Source: Liolophura sinensis
Taxonomy: Eukaryota > Mollusca > Polyplacophora > Chitonida > Chitonidae
Reading direction: 5' to 3'
Assembly: GCF_032854445.1 (NCBI RefSeq)
Contig: NC_088295.1
Coordinates: 86,325,836 to 86,389,835, forward strand
Length of the DNA stretch: 64,000 nt
The notes under the pieces were generated by a model. That model saw nothing but the letters and a program-made list of their open reading frames with translations, was not told where the DNA came from and did not search any database. Positions 47,801 to 60,200 of this stretch are shown here, one piece after another (positions within the stretch are counted from its first letter, which is position 1; every line of letters begins with the position of its first letter). The position numbers and the translations under genes were made by a program.

Positions 47801-50800
47801 TTTGTGTATTTGACTGCTGTTTCACACTGTACACAAGAATTTTTCACTTTAACAATGGTGAACTGAATTATAGGGGAAAAACACGCCCAGAGCAAACCAG
47901 TAGCCAGGTACAGGGCAAATGTTCTGACTGAAAGCTGAAAGTCTTAACAGGGATCAACTTGGAAGAATCTGATTCAAGCATATGAAGACGTTCCTCAGAA
48001 GTCAAACAGCTGCGGCAAAAACAACTTCTTAGAGGAATTAGTGTCAGCGAGGACTTCTACCTCCATTCTAAGATTTTGCAGATTATGCACAAATATCTCT
48101 CTTTTTGTAACTGACGCAACAGTGATGAAAGTCTTACTGGTAAAAGAACAAATGAATTACAACAAACAATAAAATAGCATTACACACTTAATATGAAGTG
48201 AGCGCATACCTTGTTGATGAAGCTGGATTTGCCGACATTTGGGAAGCCACAGATAAGGAGCGTTCTGGTGTTAGGGTCAATAGAGGGTAGACGAGACAAG
48301 TGCTGTCTCACCTGCTCCAAGTACTCCAGACTCTGCTTCTGATGCTTCATGATCGTACACATTCTAATAAACAACACACACAAAATGTCGCAATCTACCT
48401 TTGCTAACTGATATTCTACATTTTCCTGCAAAATCTTGTCACGTATATGTATTCAATCTAATCTGACTGTGTCTACTGCTGGATGTTTCACTTAAGTGAT
48501 GGCAGTTAGTTTCATGGATGATGGGAGGAGAAAACCAAAGTACCTGACAATACCACAATCCTTCAGCCAAAATTGAAATTTGATGTCCTGGCGAAAGTAC
48601 TGTTATCAATATGGGTAGCTCACTTTCACCTGTACTATTCCCAACAAAAAAAAACTGTGACATGGGCGTAGACTTCATTTTTCAGTTTACTGACAGTCTG
48701 TTGCCAAGGGAGCCTACAATCCAGTTTCAGAAAAGCCATACATCTAGGATAATGCAAATAGAAGAATGGCAGACAAAACACCATCAAAACCTCTCAATTC
48801 TAATGGGCACTTCTCTGTTTGCTTTTCAGAGGAAAATTAATTCGTTATGGACCTTTTGAAAGTTTACCGAAATTCATGGTTTCCTTTCCTAATTCATCAC
48901 TCTCCACGATTTGGCAGCTTGAGAAGAACAATTTGGAACCAAGACCGAAACTTGCTTCAATCATTGGAGAATACCTTGTCGGAAGTTTCACATTTTGTTT
49001 GGTCATGTGAGCGCTGTTTGTTACTGTGATATAGCAATGGCCTTGAATAAAGCATAATATTCCCTAGCCCATCACTATGATACTGTGCTGATGGATGAAA
49101 CTTTTCCACATGTGGTCTTATATACATTCACATTTATATACTGAGCTTCACTCCCTTGTTCACAGCCAGCGAATTCGCTGACACATATGTGATGGGTGGA
49201 ATGTCACATCACAGATTACAGTCTACTGACAACAGGCTGTACTTGACACCTCTGTGGTGTGTGAAATGTCACATCACAGACTACAGTCTACTGACAACAG
49301 GCTGTACTTGACACATCTGTGGTGAGTGGAATGTCACATCACAGACTACAGTCTACTGACAACGGACTGTACTTGACACATCTGTACTGGGTGGAATGTC
49401 ACATCACAGACTACAATCTACTGACAACAGGCTGTACTTGACATATCTGTGGTGTGTGGAATGTCACATCACAGACTACAGTCTACTGACAACAGGCTGT
49501 ACTTGACACATCTGTGCTGGGTTGAATGTTACATCACAGACTACAGTCTGACAACAGGCTGTACTTGACACATCTGTGATGTGTGGAATGTCACATCACA
49601 GACTACAGTCTACTGACAACAGGCTGTACTTGACACATCTGTGATGGGTGGAATGTCACATCACAGACTACAATCTACTGACAACAGTCTGTACTTGACA
49701 TATCTGTGGTGTGTGGAATGTCACATCACAGACTACAGTCTACTGACAACGGGCTGTACTTGACACCTCTGTGGTGTGTGAAATGTCACATCACAGACTA
49801 CAGTCTACTGACAACAGTCTGTACTTGACATATCTGTGGTGTGTGGAATGTCACATCACAGACTACAGTCTACTGACAACAGGCTGTACATGACACATCT
49901 GTGGTGTGTGGAATGTCACATCACAGACTACTATCTACTGACAATGGGCTGTACTTGACACATCGGTAATGTGTGGAATGTCACATCACAGACTACAGTC
50001 TACTGACAACGGGCTGTACTTGACACATCTGTGCTGGGTGGAATGTCACATCACAGATTACAGTCTACTGACAACAGGCTGTACTTGACACATCCGTGCT
50101 GGGTGGAATGTCACATCACAGACTACAGTCTACTGACAACGGTCTTGACACATCTATGATGTGTGGAATGTCACATCACAGACTACAGTCTACTGACAAC
50201 GGGCTGTACTTGACACATCTGTGCTGGGTGGAATGTCACATCACAGACTACAGTCTACTGACAACAGTCTGTACTTGACATATCTGTGGTGTGTGGAATG
50301 TCACATCACAGACTACAGTCTACTGACAACAGGCTGTACTTGACACATCTGTGATGGGTGGAATGTCACATCGCAGACTACAGTCTACTGACAACGGGCT
50401 GTACTTGACACATCTGTGCTGGGTGGAATGTCACATCACAGACTACTATCTACTGACAATGGGCTGTACTTGACACATCGGTAATGTGTGGAATGTCACA
50501 TCACAGACTACAGTCTACTGACAACGGGCTGTACTTGACACATCTGTGCTGGGTGGAATGTCACATCACAGATTACAGTCTACTGACAACAGGCTGTACT
50601 TGACACATCCGTGCTGGGTGGAATGTCACATCACAGACTACAGTCTACTGACAACGGTCTTGACACATCTGTGATGTGTGGAATGTCACATCACAGACTA
50701 CAGTCTACTGACAACGGGCTGTACTTGACACATCTGTGCTGGGTGGAATGTCACATCACAGATTACAGTCTACTGACAACAGGCTGTACTTGACACATTC

Positions 50801-53800
50801 GTGCTGGGTGGAATGTCACATCACAGACTACAGTCTACTGACAACAGTCTGTACTTGACATATCTGTGGTGTGTGGAATGTCACATCACAGACTACAGTC
50901 TACTGACAACAGGCTGTACTTGACACATCTGTGGTGAGTGGAATGTCACATCACAGACTACAGTCTACTGACAACGGAGTGTACTTGACACATCTGTGGT
51001 GAGTGGAATGTCACATCACAGACTACAGTCTACTGACAACAGGCTGTACATGACACATCTGTGGTGTGTGGAATGTCACATCACAGACTACAGTCTACTG
51101 ACAACGGACTGTACTTGACACATCTGTGGTGAGTGGAATGTCACATCACAGATTACAGTCTACTGACAACAGGCTGTACTTGACACATCTGTGGTGAGTG
51201 GAATGTCACATCACAGACTACAGTCTACTGACAACGGAGTGTACCTGACACATCTGAACTGGGTGGAATGTCACATCACAGACTACACTCTACTGACAAC
51301 GGGCTGTACTTGACACATCTGTGATGGGTGGAATGTCACATCACAGACTACAATCTACTGACAACAGTCTGTACTTGACATATTTGTGGTGTGTGGAATG
51401 TCACATCACAGACTACAGTCTACTGACAACAGGCTGTACTGGACACATCTGTGATGTGTGGAATGTCGCATGACAGACTACAGTCTACTGACAACAGGCT
51501 GTACTTGACACATCTGTGCTGGGTTGAATGTTACATCACAGACTACAGTCTGACAACGGGCTGTACTTGACACATCTGTGATGTGTGGAATGTCACATCA
51601 CAGACTACAGTCTACTGACAATGGGCTGTACTTGACACATCTGTGGTGGGTGGAATGTCACATCACAGACTACAGTCTACTGACAACAGGCTGTACTTGA
51701 CACATCTGTGATGTGTGGAATGTCACATCACAGACTACAGTCTACTGACAACAGGCTGTACTTGACACCTCTGTGATGGGTGGAATGTCACATCACAGAC
51801 TACAGTCTACTGACAACAGGCTGTACTTGACACATCTGTGCTGGGTGGAATGTCACATCGCAGACTACAGTCTACTGACAACGGGCTGTACTTGACACAT
51901 CTGTGCTGGGTGGAATGTCACATCACAGACTACTATCTACTGACAATGGGCTGTACTTGACACATCGGTAATGTGTGAAATGTCACATCACAGACTACAG
52001 TCAACTGACAACGGGCTGTACTTGACACATCTGTGCTGGGTGGAATGTCACATCACAGATTACAGTCTACTGACAACAGGCTGTACTTGACACATCCGTG
52101 CTGGGTGGAATGTCACATCACAGACTACAGTCTACTGACAACGGTCTTGACACATCTGTGATGTGTGGAATGTCACATCACAGACTACAGTCTACTGACA
52201 ACAGTCTGTACTTGACATATCTGTGGTGTGTGGAATGTCACATCACAGACTACAGTTTACTGACAACGGACTGTACTTGACACCTCTGTGGTGTGTGAAA
52301 TGTCACATCACAGACTACAGTCTACTGACAACAGGCTGTACTTGACACATCTGTGGTGGGTGGAATGTCACATCACAGACTACACTCTACTGACCACAGG
52401 CTGTACTTGACATATCTGTGGTGTGTGGAATGTCACATCACAGACTACAGTCTACTGACAACAGGCTGTACTTGACACATCTGTCGCATCAATAAAGTAC
52501 CATCCTTCTTACAGGAAATTCTTATAAAGAAGTCATTCTGAGCTAATAACCTGCATTTGTCTTAAGTGAAAATACAGCAGTCCTTACCTGCCCAGAGCAG
52601 CCCTCTTCAGCTGTTTGCACCTGTACAGCGAGTCCCCATACTTCAATAGCCGTGTGTAGTCCTTGGACACACTGAAAAGGTAGACCAGGTGGACCATTTT
52701 ATGAGTCAAAATGCATTTCTGTTGTCTTATTTCTACTCAAGAGCATCCTTATAGAGTGGCCACAAAAGCCAACTAAAGTATTGTACTTGCCAAATCTCAA
52801 CTGAATCCATGTAATTTAACCCCCTGTTAAGAAATTCCCCCTTACTAAAGGGATTCAAAAATCCAAAGGGAATGAATGAATGAATAAATGCTTGGGAATT
52901 AACACTGTACATAACAACTTTCTGTCATATACTGTGTCTTCTTGTGGCAGGACCAGTCCATGCTGCCAAAGTGCCAGCATTGAAGTATCATGCCGAAGAC
53001 GCCAGGTATGACAACCCACCCAGTCAAATTATAGTGACACTGGTCCAACCACTCCTGTATTCCTGCTCTAGCCTCTCAGTGCTGAACACCAAGGACAGCA
53101 ACAATTACAAGATTTTGGTGTGCCCCGATTTGGGTTTGACCTCAAAAGGGCAATATTGTGAAGTACTAAATTTTCATGTGGAACTAATTTTCGCAGATTT
53201 CGCAGTGATCAGTTCACCACGAAAATTAATTCCAGTATAAAAATGTTCCAATACTATAAATACAATGTATAATGGTAGAAGCATTACTGCACTAAGATAA
53301 TTTGAAACAAAGTAATGCAATCAGGTACAGTCATGGCACTTTTATTCATGAAATAAGCACAATTTTTTTTTCTCGATGACGGACATAGCAGACTGGATAT
53401 TTAACATTTCTACATGTGAAAAAGCAACTGAAATCCTATAAACAGCTTACAATCCAGGTTTATCAAATCTGGACTTGATCAGCCCTCGGTTTTTGCTGAT
53501 CTCCTCGTGGGCTTTCACCAACCACCTGGCGTGAATGGGCTTAATAATGAAAGTCCGGGTGTCTATTAGAGCAGATTGTCCGCTGCAGCCCACTGGGACA
53601 GAACAGCCTCAGCGTACAAAGCCTAGAAAGCACTCTTCAGTTCATCTTTGAAGTCTTTATTGACAGACAGGTCAAGAGGCTGCAGTTTGTCCGTGCAACA
53701 GGCAGGAACAAAGACAACATTAACGTTGTTCCTCTTTAGTTTTGTCAATAAGTCACTCCCCTGATGCGCCTTGAAAACATCAAAAATGGCTACCGATTTC

Positions 53801-56800
53801 TGCAAGGCAGTAAGCTTCATGGTTTTATGGGTCTGGCGGATGTATGGAAGCAGAGCCTCGTCAACATATCTTAACACGGGTTCTTCAGTGCTCCAATGTG
53901 GCTTGGTATGCGACACATCCCAGCCCTCAGGAAAAGTCAAATGGGGATGGCAATGATCCGACTTGCCGCCGTAGATCAGCTGAGGCGGAAGGAAATCACC
54001 TGCCCTACTGACTGCCAGAAGAGTGGTGATCTGCCGCTTGTCATCAATGCCGTTCACTATGACTTACCGGACGTCTCCATCATCCACTCTTCCCACGGTA
54101 CCATGCTGACGCCAGCATGGTCCCAGTTAATGATTAGTTCGTCAAGGATATCTACTCTCAGACCGCGGACTCCACTCTCTCCACAAAAGCCTTCTACAGA
54201 CTGTTGAAATCTTCGGGAAGCCGCTTAACATCTTTTGTACCCTTCCACTTGACGTACCCTAATCGATGCAGGAATAACTTCACCCAGGAGTCAGTAATTG
54301 TTACATAACAAAACTCCTTCAGCAGCAGCCATCACAATCCTACTGTTAATAACACCTACGTTCATCTGGACTTTTTCCACCCAACTTCTGACCATCCCAT
54401 TGTACGTCTCACCTAAGAGAAGGTGAGGACCACATGGTTCTTTGGGGAGTGCTGGAATTGCCGTCTGTGGGCTGGACTTCACTCATTGAAGATACGATTT
54501 CTTCACTGCACTCACAGTACTCTCGTTGACAGATCTGCCAAGCTTTGTACAAAATTTGCAAGCAGTGCGGGCTACTCCAATTTCTACAGCAGTTCTTGCA
54601 ATTTTGGCTCTGGTTTCCTCATCAAAGCTGTCGTATTCCCCTCGTTTTCTCTTTCGAGAATTCATGGCCGTTCGCACAACTTCATTTATGGCTTCCGTCG
54701 TTTCAGCTTCCTCTAGGGTCTCGCAGGGTTGTGGGTTTGGCAAGACAGGAGTGGTCGGAGGCTTCGTAGTGGTTATCCATTTCCAGAAAGACATTGTGTT
54801 ATCTGACTGCGATAATCAGGTATGGATGGATTGCTCTCGTGACAGTGTATTTATACGTTTTAAAACAGAAGGTGTGAAAGGCTTATGATAGGTGGTGATA
54901 ATCCACCAGCCATAGTTTTAATCTCTGATCCAGGTTATAAGGATTAGCATCACTCGTAAGAAACAAAAGAGGATTAATTCAATGAATTAAATATGCGAAA
55001 ATTAATCCCGCGAATCAGTTTTTTTAACAAAAACCGCGAAAATTAATTCCTGCGAAAAGTAAGTACTTTACAGTATTGATCTCTGAAACAAAAACTAGAG
55101 TAGAAATATGAGAACAGTTTACGTGAGTGTTCTTAATTTGGTATCAGATGTTTGCAAAGTATTTTTTGGCTTGTCTCTCATATCTACATGGGTTTCTCAC
55201 TTGTCCATCAGATATCTATGTAGGGTTACTTACTTGTCTATCAGATGTCTAGCAGTGTTGATCTGCCCCAGGGCAAGCTTGTAATGGTCCTTGTCATACA
55301 AGACGTTCATCAGATCGGCATAAAACGGATGTATGTCCTACAGCAGCAAACCCAGAGATACTGATGATTATCTCACGAAAACAAGGCTGATCACACTAAA
55401 CTCATGTTTATGTCTTCACTGTTGGGAAGATTTGGTTTTTTAAAACATTTAAATATTAACAATAAAGCCTCAGATGAAATACAAAGTAACACGTATATAA
55501 CATTAACACCAATATGAAATACATATGGTCAGTGGTTTACTTCAGTTTCCTTCACACGTAATCCTAACAGATATCCTAAGTCACAAGGTGTGTCACGTAT
55601 CTGAAAAAGGTCAGTGGTTTATTTCAGATTCCTTTGCACATAATCCTGCCAGCTATCATAAGTCAAAAGGTTTGTCACTTATCTGACAAAGGTCAGTGGT
55701 TTACTTCAGTTTTCTTCACATGTAATCCTGACAGCTATCGTAAGTGAACAATTCTTGAGCATGGCATTAAGCAATCAAATAAAGAAAGAAATTTACTATG
55801 GTAACAATTGAGCTGACCACCAAATACAGCTGTGTCTTGATACCAGGTTTGATAATACTTCACTTGTCTGATATGTACAGGCAGTAGTAATATATCACGT
55901 TTGATAGGAATTTAGTGATGTCAGGTTTGAACTTGCAACTCATCAGTTCAAGAAGGACTAGAAGTCTTCAGACATCTTAAGGGAAATTACATATATTCAT
56001 CTGATTCAAAGGTAAGATCAAAAAGAAAAGATCACCTTTGATCACTGGTCTATTCAATTTAAACTTCTAACAACTTATAAGTAACAGCTGAATACCAAAA
56101 TGAAATTTACCTCCAGTTTGGGAAAGTCATTGAGGATAAGTGTCAACTTGTCATGGTAATTCTGCTGAGTGTACTTGACTTTTCTCATGTAAAACTGACG
56201 AATCCTGGAGATCTTGTAGTGTTTGTGAACCACAGTTGGAGTCTTCCTCTGAGTCTTTGACAATATTATGTCGACAAAGTCCTGAAATAGATAACAAAAA
56301 AAAGCAATGTTATGCTCAGAACAACTAGGCAGTGGTGTTGGGAAGTTCAGAACCAGATGATTAGTCAGGAAAAGATATTGATGGCATCATGCTTAAGCTT
56401 GAATCATAAGTCGCTCAGTTCAAACGGGTTTGGGCAAACCACAGCAGACAGTCACGTAGATGAGAATGACCTGTCTGAATCATTAAAAAGCATATGCACA
56501 CAGGTAATTTTATTCAAAAATTACAATACTATTATCACAAATCATGATGTGTCACTTTAAACACTGAAGAAGCTTCCCTTACTGGCCACGTGTTTACGTT
56601 GGCGTGAGAATGACATTAATCTGACAGCCCATTCTCAAAAATTGGGACGGTGAAAAGGCTCACTGGGAGGATATCAATTTGCTGAATATTATTTAACTTC
56701 ACAAACTACTTTACAAAACAAATACAAGTGAAGAAAAATGGTTTCTGATTTATTTACATGAGTATTTGTATTCATGTACAGTGAACACTTATGTCATGAT

Positions 56801-57181
56801 GACTTCAAAGCCCACTGTTAAATATGTTGGGAGAATTTATCTGTCACTGGGTAGGGTGGCAGACATTTGATGCCGGGAAAGGCTACAGTCAGTGTGATAA
56901 AAAGTATAAACAATGTTCACTCAGTTTGAGCAGTTCGACCTAACTGAAAAGATTAAAGGCCTGACTTCCTCACCAGAACTCCCTTAAAATGTGGAGAGGG
57001 AAAATGTGAGCATACCTGTCAGCCATCACACACCAACCAGGTACATTTCACGTGGCACCTGCATCCCTGTTAGGTGTGAGGTTCTGAAAAGTATCCTTCA
57101 ATTTCCGATACAACATGACTGCCTGTACGAAAAATGTCTGCAGTAAATTTAGAACTTCGAAGAATTGCATGATCCATATGC

Positions 57182-57245
<64 letters not shown>

Positions 57246-60200
57246 TAATTATCCTGAAAGGAGGCTCGAAGACACGAATGCTGCAGTATGACGTAGAGTA
57301 AAGCCCATTTCCAGTAAATACCTTACCTCTCCTTCAGTAGAACGACACACTCAAACAATGTACATATGGATTACATATCAGACAGAGCGACAACTGGTAC
57401 AGGTATTTACTTTAGAAATTATTATTAGATAACAAATACATAACAAAAGGCATGATTAAAATATTATTTGAGAATTCAGATAAAAACTGAAGCTGAACCT
57501 TTCCATTATCATCTGTAAGCCCGCTGGTAGGCCTACTTATGTTTGTGAAAACAAAGAAATATGCACATTTTGTTTCTCCGAGACTCGGTTTGAGTAGATG
57601 CTGACATCTGGTTATATGTGACAATTAAAACTTTTAATCAACTGGAAGCAGAGATTGATCAGCAGGAATCCTCAACACCTGCATGACGGCCCTGGTCACA
57701 CTGCAAGGATGGATATAATGTATAGTTCACATTAAATGATTTAAATATTCTTTATCAATATCAACCACAGATTTGGACAAACACCCATAGCAAAATATAG
57801 CTGTCACCACTTGTCATCAGCCGGCACGAAACCTGCAGGACCTGCAATGTTCCCGCACACATGTACTTAAACTGTGTAGCCAAGGCCTGTATGAGTTTCT
57901 GGCATATATGTCTGACCAAATATTTAGATTTTTACATTGGGTATCGACAAACTTGGGAATATCGTGAAAACATGAAAGTGCGAAATTTGAGCCTTCTTTT
58001 GGAAAGGTTTCATGAGTGGAACTACTGTTGTTGTTGTTCTTCAGATTTGTTTCTTGTGTAGACTCTTGTTGAAAGCCTCTTTACCAAAGGCCAGTTCTCG
58101 TTTGATTCCCTTAAATCATTTAAACCGCAGGGGCAAACGAAGGGTGTAGATTGAGTTCAGTGTTTCGGAGAAAAAAAACAAAAAAGAGTGTAAACGATTC
58201 ATGGCGAGTCCCTTATGAATATGGTCCAGGCACTTTGCAATATACAGTCAAACCTGTTGTATGCGGCCAGTGAAGGGACACCTAAAAAGTGGCTGCATAT
58301 GACAGTTGGCCACATAAGACAGGTTGTGAAGACCAAGCCAAATCACAACTGAATTAAGTTTCAGGAAATCTACACATGTAGGCCTACATAAAAATCTTAT
58401 ACATAATTGTTAAAGCACCAATCTGGTCAGCTACATAAATTTCATCGAAATATAACAATTGTAGTAAAATAATAACACAATGATTCAAGTTTTGTGGGTT
58501 AGACCTATGGATTTCATACAATTAACAGCAGATTACAGAAAGAGTTTCAGGTGACAGCACGCATGACAGGAGAACTTTCTTCCAGTTATTGTCAAGCTCA
58601 AAAAAGCCATGTGCCAGTTTGGCCTATGTAGCTATAAATGACTATTCTAACAAAGTTTTGGACTGTAAATGGCAGACTGCTGAGATGTTACCAGTGAAAC
58701 AACAGCAACAACATGTCCAAGTGAAGGAAGATCAATTTCTCCATGTGTTCGGTACAGGCTATATTTTGGCCAGGCGAAATGAAAACACAGCACCATTTGC
58801 CTGCAAAGATAATGGCTAAGCAAGCCAGATAATTTGTCAAAGAAACCATTCATGGGAGGAACCACAGGAGGTCAGATTATATCCGATTATATCCGAGTCT
58901 GCCCGCTGTTTATGACATTCATAGCGCAGACCTCAGCATGAAGCTAATCCAATGCCACAGTGCAGGGGTGTCCAGAGACAATAACCAGATAGGCCTGATA
59001 AAAGAACAATAGAGTTCACTGCTATTGACCAATAATGTTCACACTTCACTTCTCATCACAAAGTGGCAGGTTGTAACTTTTAATCACTACAAAAACTATT
59101 GAAGTCTGGTGGTCGCCATTTTGAGATTTTTAATGTCCGATGCAGCAATCATCATTACTGTTGAAAGTCTCGGCCGCTCAGGACAGGCTGATGTAGAATT
59201 TGGTGGCAAAATATATTGGCCGCTGGACGCGTTGGACAGGTGCCCACATATTACAGGTTGTTTAACATGGAAAATTGTTTGGTCGCGGGAGAGAGTGGCC
59301 GCTTACGGCAGATGGACGCTGATTACAGGTGGCTGTAGGTACAGGTTTGACTGTACTTCTGATATAGGCCATAATGAGAGCCAGGTTGCACCTACTCCAA
59401 GATTGTTCTGATGTTCTGATGGTTTGGCAAAATTTTATTTGGCTAAGGTTGGCCCCAAACCTATGTCAGATCGCCCACCCCCCCCCCCCCCAATTTAAAA
59501 CCCTGATGCAGTTACCTGCCCATATAAAATATGTCACGACTGTCAGCACAGTGAGTTACACTGAGCATTAACAAAGAATCTCGGGCCCACACAGCTTAAG
59601 ATATAACTAATCAGCATGGTGCTTGTGATAATCTGACACTGGTTTGTGAAAAGATAAAGAACTTAAGTTTCTGCACATTTAGGGCAATGGAGATGTACTT
59701 GATGGATAATTTTTTTCTCAAAAGCTGTGACAAACTATCACGCCAACTGCATCAGATATCTAAATAGAATGCTCTCCGACATTGCTTTGGGCAATGGGAA
59801 CGAAATTTTGCAAAACCTATCATCAAAGCAATCTCTGACTAGGTTAAATGAATTTGTTCTCGGACAATATTCGTGAGAGGTTTCAGCATAGGGTTCAATA
59901 TGTGACAGGTTCAAGTCCAGGAACTTATGCTGTTAACCTCCTCTTGTTTACATGCGTTAACAGGGACCTCTGAAGTGATAGCCGAAAGTTACTTGCCATA
60001 TTCCCAAATTCACAACAAGGCAAACCAAAATTGACTGGTGCTTCAGTGATGGCTGTCACCCATTGGAATATAGATGGATAACCCCAGGTAGCTACTTGAA
60101 CTCATCTCTTTATACTGCCCTCTTTATGCTAGGAATATATTGCGGAATATCGTAGCCACAGGGGCAACCAATGGTATACCATATACCGATTCACGCCATG

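Noticed and set aside
53896..54888. Plus-strand frames of about 100-120 codons
   Set aside because: They are shadows of the minus-strand transposase relic.
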